A DNA stretch of 54,299 nt from NCBI GenBank assembly GCA_017304675.1, contig JAFKLS010000020.1, positions 1 to 54,299 on the forward strand, in the 5' to 3' direction. The stretch comes from Sphingobacteriia bacterium (GTDB lineage Bacteria > Bacteroidota > Bacteroidia > Chitinophagales > Chitinophagaceae). Below, one piece after another: positions 9,061 to 18,690 of the stretch (position 1 is its first letter; the number at the start of each line of letters is the position of its first letter). The position numbers and the translations under genes are program-made. Under the pieces are notes generated by a model. That model ran no database searches, was not told the DNA's origin, and saw nothing but the letters and a program-made list of their open reading frames with translations.

Positions 9061-10173
9061 TTATTTTATATCCGCAAACTTCAAACAAACAGGTTTATCA
9101 ACCGATATTTGCATATTGGCAGGCTGTAAAAACCCGGTACTTTTAATAATAGAAAAAACAACAATGTTATTAGAATCTCTATTGGCTACCAACAAAAACC
9201 TGCCTGTTGGATCAATCGCGAAATTTCTCGGATGAACACCCATTGTACTTACATGGCTTACTTCTGTAAGTAATCCTGTTGAGCCTACTCTGAAAACAGT
9301 AATATCATTTGCTTTCGCTCTGTTAGATGCATACAAATATTTTCCATCGGGTGTAATATGAATATCTGCACTGCCCTTATCTTCTTTACCGCCGGTGTTA
9401 TCAGAAACAATGTTTTGAATTTCTTTCAATTTACCATCATTGTATTCATAAGCAATTACTGTTCCCAACAATTCGTTTATTACATATGCATATTTTCCGT
9501 TTGGATGAAAAGTAATATGCCTCGGCCCGCTTCCATCAGGAACTTCTGTTACTTCAAAATCATCTTCATTCAAAGGCTTTACAGCGTTTGCATCGAACTT
9601 GTATCGATAAATTTTATCCGTTCCTAAATCGTTTGAAAAAACATATTTCCCATCAGGAGAAAAAACAGTGCAATGTACATGCGGTTTAGATTGGCGGGTA
9701 AAGTTTACACTATATCCCTGATGTTCTATTGTTTGCGCTGCAGGCTGCAAACTACCATCTGCATTGGTTTTAAAAGAAGACAAGGTTCCTCCGCCATAAT
9801 TGGCAACAACAACATTTTTACCTGTTGAATCTACATCAACATAACAAGGCCCATCTCCGCCTGAAGGCGTAGTATTAATCAATTGCAAAACGCCTTTGGC
9901 TTTATCAAAAGAAAGTGCGCTCACTGCAGCTTTATTTTCGGATTTATTTTCATTCACTGCATACACAAATTTCCCATCCCTTGTAACAGTGAGATATGAT
10001 GGGTTTTCAACGTTAGAAACTTTACTGATAAACTTTAACGATGCATCGGCAGTATTGAATTTGTATACATGTATGTCTGTAGTATATGTACCCACCAGCA
10101 AATAGAATTGTTTGTTTTGGGCCTTTGCATTAACTACCAGAAGAGAAAGAATAATCGATAAAAACCAACGCAT
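9061..10173 (-). CDS. Lactonase family beta-propeller protein, exported
   Basis: A 370-residue protein with a signal peptide (MRWFLSIILSLLVVNAKAQ). It contains repeated beta-propeller blades, for example FSPDGKYVFSNDLG, FHPNGKYAYVINE and ITPDGKYLYASNRAK, as in the YbhE/Pgl-type lactonase family. Cytoplasmic members hydrolyse 6-phosphogluconolactone, but an exported copy probably acts on another lactone or only has the fold, so I give no gene symbol. Its stop codon directly abuts the stop of the convergent ABC ATPase gene (9060/9061). It follows the rpoB terminator, so it needs its own promoter. Confidence 0.85.
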   Translation of the reverse strand: MRWFLSIILSLLVVNAKAQNKQFYLLVGTYTTDIHVYKFNTADASLKFISKVSNVENPSYLTVTRDGKFVYAVNENKSENKAAVSALSFDKAKGVLQLINTTPSGGDGPCYVDVDSTGKNVVVANYGGGTLSSFKTNADGSLQPAAQTIEHQGYSVNFTRQSKPHVHCTVFSPDGKYVFSNDLGTDKIYRYKFDANAVKPLNEDDFEVTEVPDGSGPRHITFHPNGKYAYVINELLGTVIAYEYNDGKLKEIQNIVSDNTGGKEDKGSADIHITPDGKYLYASNRAKANDITVFRVGSTGLLTEVSHVSTMGVHPRNFAIDPTGRFLLVANRDSNNIVVFSIIKSTGFLQPANMQISVDKPVCLKFADIK

Positions 10174-10218
10174 AAAAAACTTATTTACAAGGGAAGATAT
10201 ACATTATAAAACTGAAAA

Positions 10219-10250
10219 CAAAAAGCCATCATGAAATTGATGGCTTTTTG
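10219..10250 (-). terminator. Intrinsic terminator after rpoB
   Basis: A perfect 12-bp stem (CAAAAAGCCATC at 10219-10230 with GATGGCTTTTTG at 10239-10250) encloses an 8-nt loop and gives a U-rich tail on the minus strand. It lies 26 nt after the rpoB stop and before the lactonase start. Transcription of rpoB therefore most likely ends here, with no rpoC behind it. Confidence 0.85.
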
Positions 10251-10275
10251 TTTTGTAACAATGTATTATTCTTAC

Positions 10276-13200
10276 TTAAGATTCAAATTTCAAATCCAAC
10301 CCTAAACCTCTCAACTCATGTACCAATACATTGAATGATTCAGGAATACCGGCACGTGGGATATTCTCGCCTTTTACGATTGCCTCGTAAGTTTTTGCAC
10401 GGCCAATGATATCATCAGATTTAATGGTTAACAACTCTTGTAAGATGTTGGATGCACCATAAGCTTCCAATGCCCAAACCTCCATCTCACCAAATCTTTG
10501 TCCACCAAACTGAGCTTTACCACCTAAAGGTTGTTGAGTGATCAAGCTGTATGGCCCGATAGAACGAGCATGCATCTTATCATCCACCATGTGGTGTAAT
10601 TTAATCATGTAAATAACACCTACTGTTGCTTTTTGGTGGAAACGTTCTCCGGTTTCACCATCATACAGATGAGTATGACCGTTAAGAGGAATTTCAGATT
10701 TTTGACACAATTCTTCAATTTCGGCTGTGCTGGCACCATCGAAGATCGGCGTAGCAAATTTCACTCCTAATTTCTTACCCGTCCAACCTAAGATAGTTTC
10801 ATAGATCTGCCCCAGGTTCATACGTGAAGGTACCCCTAACGGATTCAACACAATATCAACCGGTGTACCATCTTCCATGAATGGCATATCTTCAGCACGA
10901 ACAATCTTAGCAACAATACCTTTATTACCATGACGACCGGCCATCTTATCTCCCACTTTCAATTTACGTTTAACAGCTAAGTAAACTTTTGCCAGTTTCA
11001 ACACACCTGCTGGTAATTCGTCACCAATTGAAATGTTGAATTTCTCTCTTTTATATCTTCCTAATTCTTCGTTGTATTTAATACTATAGTTATGCAATAA
11101 GGTATTAATGTAATCGTCTGTTTCTTTTTCGCTTGTCCAGCCCAAAGGATTTACATTCTGATAATCGATAGCAGCCAGGTTCTTTGCATTAAACTTAGCT
11201 CCTTTACCAATTAACATCTCACCAAAGTTATTGCTAACGCCTACAGAAGATTTATCTTTCAATAGTATCTGTAATTTACCTAGCAATTGTTCTTTCAGTT
11301 CTTCTACATTCTGTTGGTGTATTTTCTCTACTTTCTCTAATTGTGCTTTTTCACGCACTTTAGAGTTTTTATCTTTCTTGGCACGTTGGAACAATTTCTT
11401 ATCGATAACAATACCTTCCGTTCCGTTCGGTGCTTTTAATGAAGCATCTTTTGCATCACCGGCTTTGTCACCAAAGATGGCACGCAATAATTTTTCTTCC
11501 GGTGTTGGATCAGATTCTCCTTTAGGAGTGATCTTTCCAATTAAAATATCACCTTCCTTAATGCTTGCGCCGATTCTGATGATACCGTTTTCATCCAGGT
11601 CTTTAGTAGCTTCTTCAGATACGTTTGGAATGTCTGGTGTTAATTCTTCCTCACCCAATTTGGTATCACGAACTTCCAATTCATATTCTTCAATGTGAAC
11701 AGAAGTGAATAGATCTTCACGAACAACTTTTTCATTGATTACGATCGCATCCTCGAAGTTGTAACCTTTCCAAGGCATGAATGCAACCTGTAGGTTTCTA
11801 CCCAATGCCAATTCACCATCTTTAGTTGCATAACCTTCAGTTAAGAAATCACCTTTCTTCACTTTTTGCCCTTTCTTAACGGCAGGGCGGAGATTGATAC
11901 AAGTTGCCTGATTGGTTTTAATGAATTTGGTGAGCCTATATACTTTCAAATCGTCTTCAAAACTAATCAGCCTGTCAACATCATTTCTATCGTAACGGAT
12001 ATGAATTTCGTTTGCATCAACAAACTCAACAATACCATTACCTTCCGCATGAATTTGAATACGTGCATCGCGGGCAGCTTTACCTTCCAGGCCGGTACCA
12101 ACAACTGGCACTTCCGGACGAATTAAAGGAACAGCCTGGCGTTGCATGTTAGATCCCATCAAAGCACGGTTGGCATCATCGTGCTCAAGGAACGGAATCA
12201 AAGAGGCACTTAAACCAACAATCTGGTTAGGTGCAACGTCCATGTATTCCACTTCTCCTTTATCTAAAATCGGGAAATCACCGGTTTCACGAGATACAAC
12301 TTTATCTTCAGCAAATTCGCCATTTTCTTTCAAAGGAGAGTTGCTTTGGGCAATCTTGGCAGTATCTTCTTCCTCAGCACTTAAGAAGGTTAATTCTTTC
12401 ATGTTCACTTTACCATTCTCTACTTTACGGTAAGGCGTTTCAATGAAGCCCATATCGTTGATAGCAGCGTGAACGCAAAGTGTAGAAATCAAACCGATAT
12501 TCGGCCCTTCCGGTGTTTCAATGGTACATAAACGGCCGTAGTGAGAATAGTGTACGTCACGAACCTCGAAGCCTGCTCTCTCTCTGCTCAAACCGCCGGG
12601 CCCTAAAGCTGAAATACGACGTTTGTGTGTGATTTCAGAAAGCGGGTTGGTTTGATCTAAGAATTGTGATAATTGAGATGTACCGAAAAATGAGTTGATT
12701 ACGGAAGATAATGTTCTTGCATTGATCAAATCAACCGGAGTGAACACCTCATTGTCACGAACATTCATTCTTTCACGAATGGTACGAGCCATACGGGCCA
12801 GGCCTACACCAAATTGAGCATATAGCTGCTCACCTACCGTACGTACGCGACGATTGCTTAAATGATCAATATCATCAATCTCGGCTTTCGCATTTGTTAA
12901 GCGAACCAGGTATTTAATGATCTCAATGATATCTTGCTTGGTTAAAACCTTTTTCTCTAAAGGATATTCTAATCCAAGTTTTCTGTTGATCTTATAACGG
13001 CCAACTTCCCCTAAATCATAACGTTTATCGGAGAAAAATAATTTATCGATAATACCACGAGCCGTTTCGTTATCAGGAGCATCAGCACCGCGCAATTGAC
13101 GGTAGATATGTTGCACCGCTTCCAACTCACTGTTCGAAGTATCTTTATTTAATGTATTATAAATGATTGCGTAATCTCCACCCACATCTTCTTTTTGAAT

Positions 13201-14082
13201 GAAAACACTCTTCACTTCCATTTCAACAATAGTATCAATAGCGTCTTCATCTAAAACCGTATCGCGTTCCATCACAATTTCATTACGCTCAATAGATACA
13301 ACCTCTCCGGTATCTTCATCAACAAAATCTTCCACCCATGTTCTCAATACACGAGCTGCCAATTTCTTACCAATATGATGTTCCAATTCTTTTTTGCTGG
13401 CATTTACTTCGTCTGCCATGCCAAAAAGTTCAAGAATATCTTTATCTGTTTCGTAGCCAATTGAACGCAATAAAGTAGTTACGGGGAATTTTTTCTTACG
13501 GTCGATATAAGCATACATTACATTGTTAATGTCTGTAGCAAATTCCATCCAGGCTCCTTTAAAAGGAATTACACGGGCAGAATAGATTTTTGTTCCGTTC
13601 GGGTGAACAGACTGACCGAAGAATACTCCCGGAGAACGATGCAATTGAGAAACCACCACACGCTCTGCTCCATTAATCACAAAAGTACCACGGGGGGTCA
13701 TGTAAGGAATATTTCCTAAAAATACATCCTGTACAATGGTTTGGAAATCTACGTGCTCTTCATCATTACAACTTAAACGCAATTTTGCCTTTAAAGGAAC
13801 CGCGTAAGTTAACCCACGTTCCATACATTCCTCAATAGAATAGCGGGGAGGGTCAATAAAGTAATCCAGGAATTCTAAAACGAAAATATTACGTGTATCG
13901 GTGATAGGAAAATTATCCTTAAATACACGGAATAAACCTTCAATGTTACGCTTATCCGGCGTGGTTTCTAACTGAAAGAATTCTCTGAAAGATTGTAACT
14001 GAATGTCAAGAAGATCAGGAGTTTCAGCCAAGTGTTTTGTTTTTCCAAAGCTGATCCTGTTGTTCAAAGTTGTTGTAGACAT
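10276..14082 (-). CDS. rpoB: DNA-directed RNA polymerase subunit beta
   Basis: Core RNA polymerase subunit; with beta-prime it forms the catalytic cleft. The 1268-residue length is normal for Bacteroidota. The rifampicin-pocket segment is conserved ([15 protein letters not shown], then [20 protein letters not shown]) and carries the residues usually found in rifampicin-sensitive enzymes. The C-terminal part has [13 protein letters not shown] and [24 protein letters not shown], and it ends normally, so the gene is intact. Two things are odd. The gene is separated from rplL by a plus-strand gene, and rpoC does not follow; a terminator does. It has its own consensus promoter upstream (14182-14211). 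Confidence 0.98.
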   Translation of the reverse strand: MSTTTLNNRISFGKTKHLAETPDLLDIQLQSFREFFQLETTPDKRNIEGLFRVFKDNFPITDTRNIFVLEFLDYFIDPPRYSIEECMERGLTYAVPLKAKLRLSCNDEEHVDFQTIVQDVFLGNIPYMTPRGTFVINGAERVVVSQLHRSPGVFFGQSVHPNGTKIYSARVIPFKGAWMEFATDINNVMYAYIDRKKKFPVTTLLRSIGYETDKDILELFGMADEVNASKKELEHHIGKKLAARVLRTWVEDFVDEDTGEVVSIERNEIVMERDTVLDEDAIDTIVEMEVKSVFIQKEDVGGDYAIIYNTLNKDTSNSELEAVQHIYRQLRGADAPDNETARGIIDKLFFSDKRYDLGEVGRYKINRKLGLEYPLEKKVLTKQDIIEIIKYLVRLTNAKAEIDDIDHLSNRRVRTVGEQLYAQFGVGLARMARTIRERMNVRDNEVFTPVDLINARTLSSVINSFFGTSQLSQFLDQTNPLSEITHKRRISALGPGGLSRERAGFEVRDVHYSHYGRLCTIETPEGPNIGLISTLCVHAAINDMGFIETPYRKVENGKVNMKELTFLSAEEEDTAKIAQSNSPLKENGEFAEDKVVSRETGDFPILDKGEVEYMDVAPNQIVGLSASLIPFLEHDDANRALMGSNMQRQAVPLIRPEVPVVGTGLEGKAARDARIQIHAEGNGIVEFVDANEIHIRYDRNDVDRLISFEDDLKVYRLTKFIKTNQATCINLRPAVKKGQKVKKGDFLTEGYATKDGELALGRNLQVAFMPWKGYNFEDAIVINEKVVREDLFTSVHIEEYELEVRDTKLGEEELTPDIPNVSEEATKDLDENGIIRIGASIKEGDILIGKITPKGESDPTPEEKLLRAIFGDKAGDAKDASLKAPNGTEGIVIDKKLFQRAKKDKNSKVREKAQLEKVEKIHQQNVEELKEQLLGKLQILLKDKSSVGVSNNFGEMLIGKGAKFNAKNLAAIDYQNVNPLGWTSEKETDDYINTLLHNYSIKYNEELGRYKREKFNISIGDELPAGVLKLAKVYLAVKRKLKVGDKMAGRHGNKGIVAKIVRAEDMPFMEDGTPVDIVLNPLGVPSRMNLGQIYETILGWTGKKLGVKFATPIFDGASTAEIEELCQKSEIPLNGHTHLYDGETGERFHQKATVGVIYMIKLHHMVDDKMHARSIGPYSLITQQPLGGKAQFGGQRFGEMEVWALEAYGASNILQELLTIKSDDIIGRAKTYEAIVKGENIPRAGIPESFNVLVHELRGLGLDLKFES

Positions 14083-14181
14083 AGTATTTGTAAAACCGGT
14101 TTAATTGGATAGAAATTACAGCTCAAAATCATGGCCATGTATGAACTGTAACCTGATAATTACCCTAAAATAAAAGGACTG

Positions 14182-14211
14182 CAAAAGTAAACAATCCATT
14201 GGATTGGCAAA
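14182..14211 (-). promoter_or_regulatory. Promoter of rpoB
   Basis: On the minus strand TTTG (14208-14211) is followed after 18 nt by TACTTTTG (14182-14189), a full consensus match. The start site would be near 14177, giving a 5' leader of about 95 nt before the rpoB ATG. An independent promoter fits the physical separation of rpoB from rplL. Confidence 0.6.
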
Positions 14212-14341
14212 ATCAAATTTTAAAAGATATCTACCCAATGTGCATAATAAGCCTAATCTGGCAGAATAACAAAGTTTTAAGAATTATGTATTAAACAGAA
14301 AAACACTTAAGAGCGTCTTTTTTGTGTAAACCTACCTAATT

Positions 14342-15010
14342 ATGAAGAAGTTATTAAGTTTAACCTTTTTTTTGCTGGTACTGCAGGCAGTACAGGCTCA
14401 ATACGGAGGAGTATATATTAGTCCGAGATTTGGCTATTCTATGGGTTACAGGCCACACAGAAACCCTTACAATGCATGGAGGGATTCTACTTTTAAACCC
14501 AGTTTGAATATCTCTATAGGATATGGGTTCCCTAATTTAGACAAATACCAATTTGCCCAAACCTATCAATATTACAACCAGTCCTATACAGCCATAGGAC
14601 CCGTTATGGGTTCTGTTGATTATCGTTTTTCCAGGGCCACTGCCATTGGATTGCTAATTACTTCGGGAAGCAGTAAAGCCGATTATTATGACTATAATTC
14701 TTCCGGGAATCAGCCTTCGTTTACCGGCACTTTAAATAGTACGGCCATAATGCTGGATCTTGTTAATTATATGCCGGTTAACAACCCCAAAGTCACCCCT
14801 TATTTAAGAACTGCCTTAGGCGTGAATGTATGGAATGAACATTATACTGACGGAAGTGGTAATAAAATGAATTTTTCGAGCAACCCATCAGATTTTGCGT
14901 ACCAAATAAGCCTTGGCTCTAATTTCTATATTGCAGACCATTTTGGCTTTTTTGTGGAGGCCGGCTATGGTAAATATATTTTAAATGCAGGCCTGTCGTT
15001 AAAATTTTAA
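14342..15010 (+). CDS. Small outer-membrane beta-barrel-like protein
   Basis: A 222-residue protein with a signal peptide ending in AVQAQ. After it come alternating aromatic/polar strands rich in Tyr and Gly, and a C-terminal run (FGFFVEAGYGKYILNAGLSLKF) that alternates and ends in Phe, as in outer-membrane barrels of the OmpW/OmpA-like fold. No specific family is recognisable. It is transcribed against its neighbours between rpoB and rplL, which normally adjoin, so it probably arrived by insertion or rearrangement. A terminator follows at once. Confidence 0.65.
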   Translation: MKKLLSLTFFLLVLQAVQAQYGGVYISPRFGYSMGYRPHRNPYNAWRDSTFKPSLNISIGYGFPNLDKYQFAQTYQYYNQSYTAIGPVMGSVDYRFSRATAIGLLITSGSSKADYYDYNSSGNQPSFTGTLNSTAIMLDLVNYMPVNNPKVTPYLRTALGVNVWNEHYTDGSGNKMNFSSNPSDFAYQISLGSNFYIADHFGFFVEAGYGKYILNAGLSLKF

Positions 15011-15032
15011 AAGATGCTTAGGTGTATTACAT

Positions 15033-15060
15033 AAAAAAGCCCTCAAAAGAGGGCTTTTTT
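15033..15060. terminator. Bidirectional terminator between the barrel gene and rplL
   Basis: AAAAAAGCCCTC (15033-15044), loop AAAA, GAGGGCTTTTTT (15049-15060): a perfect 12-bp stem with A and T tracts on both sides. It can end both the plus-strand barrel gene and the minus-strand rplKAJL operon, so it separates rplL from rpoB transcriptionally. Confidence 0.9.
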
Positions 15061-15082
15061 ATTATTTCAATGCAAAGTGAAA

Positions 15083-15457
15083 TTATTTTACTTCTACTTC
15101 AGCACCTGCTTCTTTCAGTTTAGCTACTAATTCATCAGCTTCAGCTTTAGAAACACCTTCTTTAACTGGTTTTGGAGCACCGTCAACTAAATCTTTAGCT
15201 TCTTTCAAACCTAAACCTGTTAATTCTTTAACGATTTTCACAACACCTAATTTAGAAGCACCACCGCTTACCAAGATTACATCAAAAGATGTTTTCTCAG
15301 CTGCTGCAGGGGCTGCATCGCCACCACCGCCAGCTACTACAACTGCAGCTGCTGCTGGTTCAATACCGTATTCAGCTTTTAATACATCAGCTAATTCTTG
15401 AACTTCTTTTACTGTTAAGCCTACTAATTGTTCGGCTAATGCTTTTACGTCTGCCAT
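15083..15457 (-). CDS. rplL: Ribosomal protein bL12 (L7/L12)
   Basis: Stalk protein of the 50S subunit that recruits translation GTPases; it binds as dimers to L10. The 124-residue protein has the N-terminal dimerisation part ([20 protein letters not shown]), an Ala/Gly-rich hinge (about 40-55) and the C-terminal domain with [20 protein letters not shown] and [21 protein letters not shown]. An in-frame start 25 codons upstream adds residues unlike any L7/L12, so I place the start at 15457. It is last in rplK-rplA-rplJ-rplL. Confidence 0.97.
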   Translation of the reverse strand: MADVKALAEQLVGLTVKEVQELADVLKAEYGIEPAAAAVVVAGGGGDAAPAAAEKTSFDVILVSGGASKLGVVKIVKELTGLGLKEAKDLVDGAPKPVKEGVSKAEADELVAKLKEAGAEVEVK

Positions 15458-15591
15458 AAAATTTAATTTTAAAAAACCGCCTTCATTTTCGTTTCCCGAA
15501 TCCGGCGGAAGGTTATGGAATATTTGCCTCATTTTAACCTCAGAGACATTGGTTTATTATGTTTAGATAAGAAAACCTTGAACTGTTAATA

Positions 15592-16113
15592 TTATTCAGC
15601 AGTTGCAGCAGCGCCTTCTGCTTGTTTCTCGTGGTGGTGCAATAAAGCGGCCAATACACGTTTAGCAGGCGATTGCAACAATCCGATAACTTCACCAATC
15701 AACTCATTCTTAGTCTTAATTTGAGTTAATGTTTTCAGGTTATTATCACCAGCATAAACATCTCCATTAATGAAAGCAGCTTTCAGTAAAGGTTTTTCAC
15801 CGTTGCTTGCTTTACGGAAAGAAGAGATGATCAATGCAGGGTCTTTCGGGTTTTCACTGAACATCAATGCAGTTACATTGTGTAAAGCATCGTAAACGCC
15901 TGAGTATTTTTCAGCATCAATTGATTCTAAAGCTTTGCGGATTAAAGTGTTTTTAGCCACTTTCATTTCCACGTTCTTGTCGAAACAAGCACGACGCAAT
16001 TTTGTAACCTGGTCTACAGTTAAAGATTCTGTATCTGTAACGTAGAAGTTATTGTATTGACTGAATTTCTCTTTCAGAACTTCAATCACTTCATTTTTTT
16101 GATCTTTTGTCAT
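15592..16113 (-). CDS. rplJ: Ribosomal protein uL10
   Basis: Base of the ribosomal stalk, binding 23S rRNA and L7/L12 dimers. The 173-residue protein starts MTKDQKNEVIEVLKEKF and has the L10 core (TKLRRACFDKNVEMKVAKNT), which fits family length. The C-terminal helices end in a His/Ala-rich tail (LLHHHEKQAEGAAATAE). It lies between rplA and rplL in the usual order. In other bacteria L10 often regulates this operon through its mRNA leader; I did not identify such a site here. Confidence 0.96.
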   Translation of the reverse strand: MTKDQKNEVIEVLKEKFSQYNNFYVTDTESLTVDQVTKLRRACFDKNVEMKVAKNTLIRKALESIDAEKYSGVYDALHNVTALMFSENPKDPALIISSFRKASNGEKPLLKAAFINGDVYAGDNNLKTLTQIKTKNELIGEVIGLLQSPAKRVLAALLHHHEKQAEGAAATAE

Positions 16114-16167
16114 AACTACTATTTTTATTAAACCTGTTTCATTTTCCGGTTAGGGAATCCACAGGAT

Positions 16168-16860
16168 TTAGTTAGCTAATGCTTTTGTGTCTAAAGTGAT
16201 ACCAGGGCTCATTGTGGTAGCCATGCTTACACCTTTTAAATAAACTCCTTTTGCAGAAGATGGTTTCAGTTTGTTGATAGCCTGAATTAATTCCGCACTG
16301 TTTTCAGCAATTTTAGTAGCATCGAAAGAAATTCTTCCGATAGATGCGTGAACAATACCTGCTTTATCAACCTTGAAAGCTATTTTACCACCCTTAACTT
16401 CGTTAACAGCTTCTGCTACATTGTTTGTAACTGTACCTGTTTTTGGGTTTGGCATTAAGTTACGAGGACCTAATATTTTACCCAATTTACCAATCTTAGG
16501 CATTACAGAAGGAGTAGCTACAATAACATCTACATCTACCCAACCGCCTTCAATTTTTTGAACGAATTCATCCAAACCAACAAAATCAGCACCTGCAGAT
16601 TTTGCTTCAGCTTCTTTATCAGGAGTACATAAAACCAAAACTCTTTTGGTTTTACCGGTTCCGTGAGGAAGTGTTACTGTACCACGAACTTGTTGGTCAG
16701 CTTTTTTAGGATCAACGCCTAAACGGATATGTAAGTCAACAGAACTGTCAAATTTTGTACAGTTGATTTCTTTTACTAATGATGCAGCTTCTTTAAGGGA
16801 ATAAACCTTGTTTTTATCCACCTTACCAGCTACCGCTTTTCTTTTTTTAGTCAATGACAT
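16168..16860 (-). CDS. rplA: Ribosomal protein uL1
   Basis: Forms the L1 stalk near the E site of the 50S subunit. The 230-residue length is standard. Diagnostic segments are the N-terminal [14 protein letters not shown], the [16 protein letters not shown] strand, and [21 protein letters not shown] with KTGTVT after it. It follows rplK by 27 nt in the same operon. The call is secure. Confidence 0.97.
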   Translation of the reverse strand: MSLTKKRKAVAGKVDKNKVYSLKEAASLVKEINCTKFDSSVDLHIRLGVDPKKADQQVRGTVTLPHGTGKTKRVLVLCTPDKEAEAKSAGADFVGLDEFVQKIEGGWVDVDVIVATPSVMPKIGKLGKILGPRNLMPNPKTGTVTNNVAEAVNEVKGGKIAFKVDKAGIVHASIGRISFDATKIAENSAELIQAINKLKPSSAKGVYLKGVSMATTMSPGITLDTKALAN

Positions 16861-16887
16861 GATTTAAAAAATTTTGAGGTGAATAAA

Positions 16888-17331
16888 TTAGTTTTCCCAA
16901 GGGGCTTTTCCTTCAACAGTTAAACCCATGCTACGGGCAGTACCTGCAACCATGCTCATGGCACTTTCTAACTTAAAGCAGTTCAGATCAGGCATTTTAT
17001 CTTTAGCGATAACCTCTATCTGAGCCCAAGTTACTTTACCGGATTTTACACGATTACTTTCTTTACTACCTTTTTGAATTTTTGCAGCTTCCATTAACTG
17101 AATGGCTGCCGGAGCAGTTTTAATAACAAAATCGAAAGATTTGTCAGTATAAACTGTAATGATAACGGGAACAACTTTTCCCATTTTATCCTGAGTTCTA
17201 GCATTGAATTGCTTACAGAACTCCATAATGTTAACACCCTTAGAACCGAGTGCCGGGCCTACCGGAGGCGCAGGATTGGCTTGACCGCCTTTAACCTGCA
17301 ACTTCACGAAGCCGGAAATTTCTTTTGCCAT
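16888..17331 (-). CDS. rplK: Ribosomal protein uL11
   Basis: Binds the GTPase-associated region of 23S rRNA. The 147-residue protein has the proline-rich N-terminal [23 protein letters not shown], and ends [12 protein letters not shown] as the family does. It is the first gene of the ribosomal cluster and has its own consensus promoter. The usual upstream partners nusG and secE are absent; the next gene upstream is a response regulator on the other strand. Confidence 0.97.
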   Translation of the reverse strand: MAKEISGFVKLQVKGGQANPAPPVGPALGSKGVNIMEFCKQFNARTQDKMGKVVPVIITVYTDKSFDFVIKTAPAAIQLMEAAKIQKGSKESNRVKSGKVTWAQIEVIAKDKMPDLNCFKLESAMSMVAGTARSMGLTVEGKAPWEN

Positions 17332-17419
17332 GTTTTACGATTTAATTGGTAATAGCGTTCCAAGCTTAATGGAACTCCCAAGTTCAATCCATTCTATTCG
17401 AAGAACTTTTTTGGGATTG

Positions 17420-17451
17420 CAAAGGTAGGCAAGTGTGATTTATTGCACAAA
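17420..17451 (-). promoter_or_regulatory. Promoter of the rplKAJL operon
   Basis: On the minus strand TTTG (17448-17451), 20 nt, then TACCTTTG (17420-17427): a full match at ideal spacing. The 5' leader to rplK would be about 80 nt. The rest of the roughly 400-base gap to the response regulator (17332-17729) shows no gene I can support. Confidence 0.65.
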
Positions 17452-17729
17452 TTTTATTTACAAGCGCTGTTCCATAGGCTTCAGAACATGCCTGTTTACC
17501 CGCAAAAACAGTGTTTTAAAGGGGATTTTCAAAAAAAACACAGTTGCCAAGGCTTCTGCCGGTTTTTTGCGAAAGTAAAAGACCTTGTAGCAAAAGGATT
17601 GAACCTGTTGAAATTAATTTATTCCTCATTCATAGGTAATAAAACAGATAGTACAGGAATTTTAGTAAAAGATTGTATTTATAAAATGAAAATTTGTTTT
17701 ACTGATGCTTGTCTATAACTTGCAGCAGC

Positions 17730-18470
17730 ATGCAACCATCAATCTCTGTTTTAGTTATTGAAGACGAGTTAATCTGGGCTACCCAATTAAACCTCAGTTT
17801 AGAAAGATTAGGTTTTGTTGTTACCGGTTCTTTTGATGCAATTGATACTGCAATAGCGGCTTTACCTAAAACCGAATTCGATATTGCCTTGCTCGACATC
17901 AGTATTGATGGCAAAAACACCGGCATTGAATTGGGTAAAATTATTCGTACCGTATACAATAAACCCATCATTTTTATTACCGGAAGTTTAGATAAGCATA
18001 CTATAGATGAAGCGTTAATGGCCCAACCCTCTGCTTATTTAACCAAACCTGTTAACGATACCTCGTTGTTTGTGGCTGTTCAGCAGGCCTTGCAAAACTA
18101 TTCAAACAATACGGTGGCAAATATTGAAATTAATGAGCCGGATTATTTTTTTGTGAAAACAGGAAATCGGTATAAAAAAATTTTATGGAAAGAAATTGTA
18201 TGCTTGTGTGCCGAACACAGGTATGTAAGCATTATACTCAACAACGAAGAAACCATTTATTATTTGAGAAGTTCCCTGCAAAAAATATTGCAATCAGTTA
18301 TTCCTATTGCCTATAAAAAACAATTTATACAAATCAACCGGAGTGAAGTGGTAAATATTGCTTTCGCTGAAGAATTAGCGGGCAGTAATATTAAAACCCG
18401 GCACAAGCAATTTGATGTAAGTGATAGTTTTATGCCTGAAGTAAAAAAAGCACTAAACATTATTACTTAG
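17730..18470 (+). CDS. LytTR-family response regulator
   Basis: A DNA-binding regulator controlled by phosphorylation. In the 246-residue form, a receiver domain (about 5-125) has the acidic pair Glu11-Asp12, the phospho-acceptor Asp56 (LLDIS), Thr84 (FITGS) and Lys106 (LTKPV). A LytTR DNA-binding domain follows (about 140-243; ILWKEIVCLCAEHRYVSI, then QINRSEVVN). I use the ATG at 17730; a TTG at 17709 in the same frame is less likely. No histidine kinase gene is next to it, so it is an orphan here, with unknown targets. Confidence 0.88.
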   Translation: MQPSISVLVIEDELIWATQLNLSLERLGFVVTGSFDAIDTAIAALPKTEFDIALLDISIDGKNTGIELGKIIRTVYNKPIIFITGSLDKHTIDEALMAQPSAYLTKPVNDTSLFVAVQQALQNYSNNTVANIEINEPDYFFVKTGNRYKKILWKEIVCLCAEHRYVSIILNNEETIYYLRSSLQKILQSVIPIAYKKQFIQINRSEVVNIAFAEELAGSNIKTRHKQFDVSDSFMPEVKKALNIIT

Positions 18471-18690
18471 GATGAATACAACAAATGGGCCCTTTCTATT
18501 CTTCATTTTTTACCCAAATTTCCTCTTTAGCTTTAAACTGAAGCAGGAAAACATTTTACCGAATAGTATTTGCCTGTGCAACTGAACACAAACTTTCAGT
18601 TAATCTTCCATCTACAATTATGTAAAAGATTAATTTAACCAGTTAACAATTATGGTATAAATATTTCATCCAGGTTTCAACCAACTAATA

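Noticed and set aside
15458..15532. N-terminal extension of rplL by 25 residues
   Set aside because: The added residues do not fit any L7/L12, whereas [10 protein letters not shown] at 15457 matches the family start.
17452..17700. A possible small RNA upstream of the response regulator
   Set aside because: There are A-runs and short inverted repeats but no promoter and terminator pair that defines a transcript.
17443..17718. A 91-residue plus-strand ORF between rplK and the response regulator
   Set aside because: Its sequence has no domain, it overlaps the rplK promoter, and it runs into the regulator start; likely chance.
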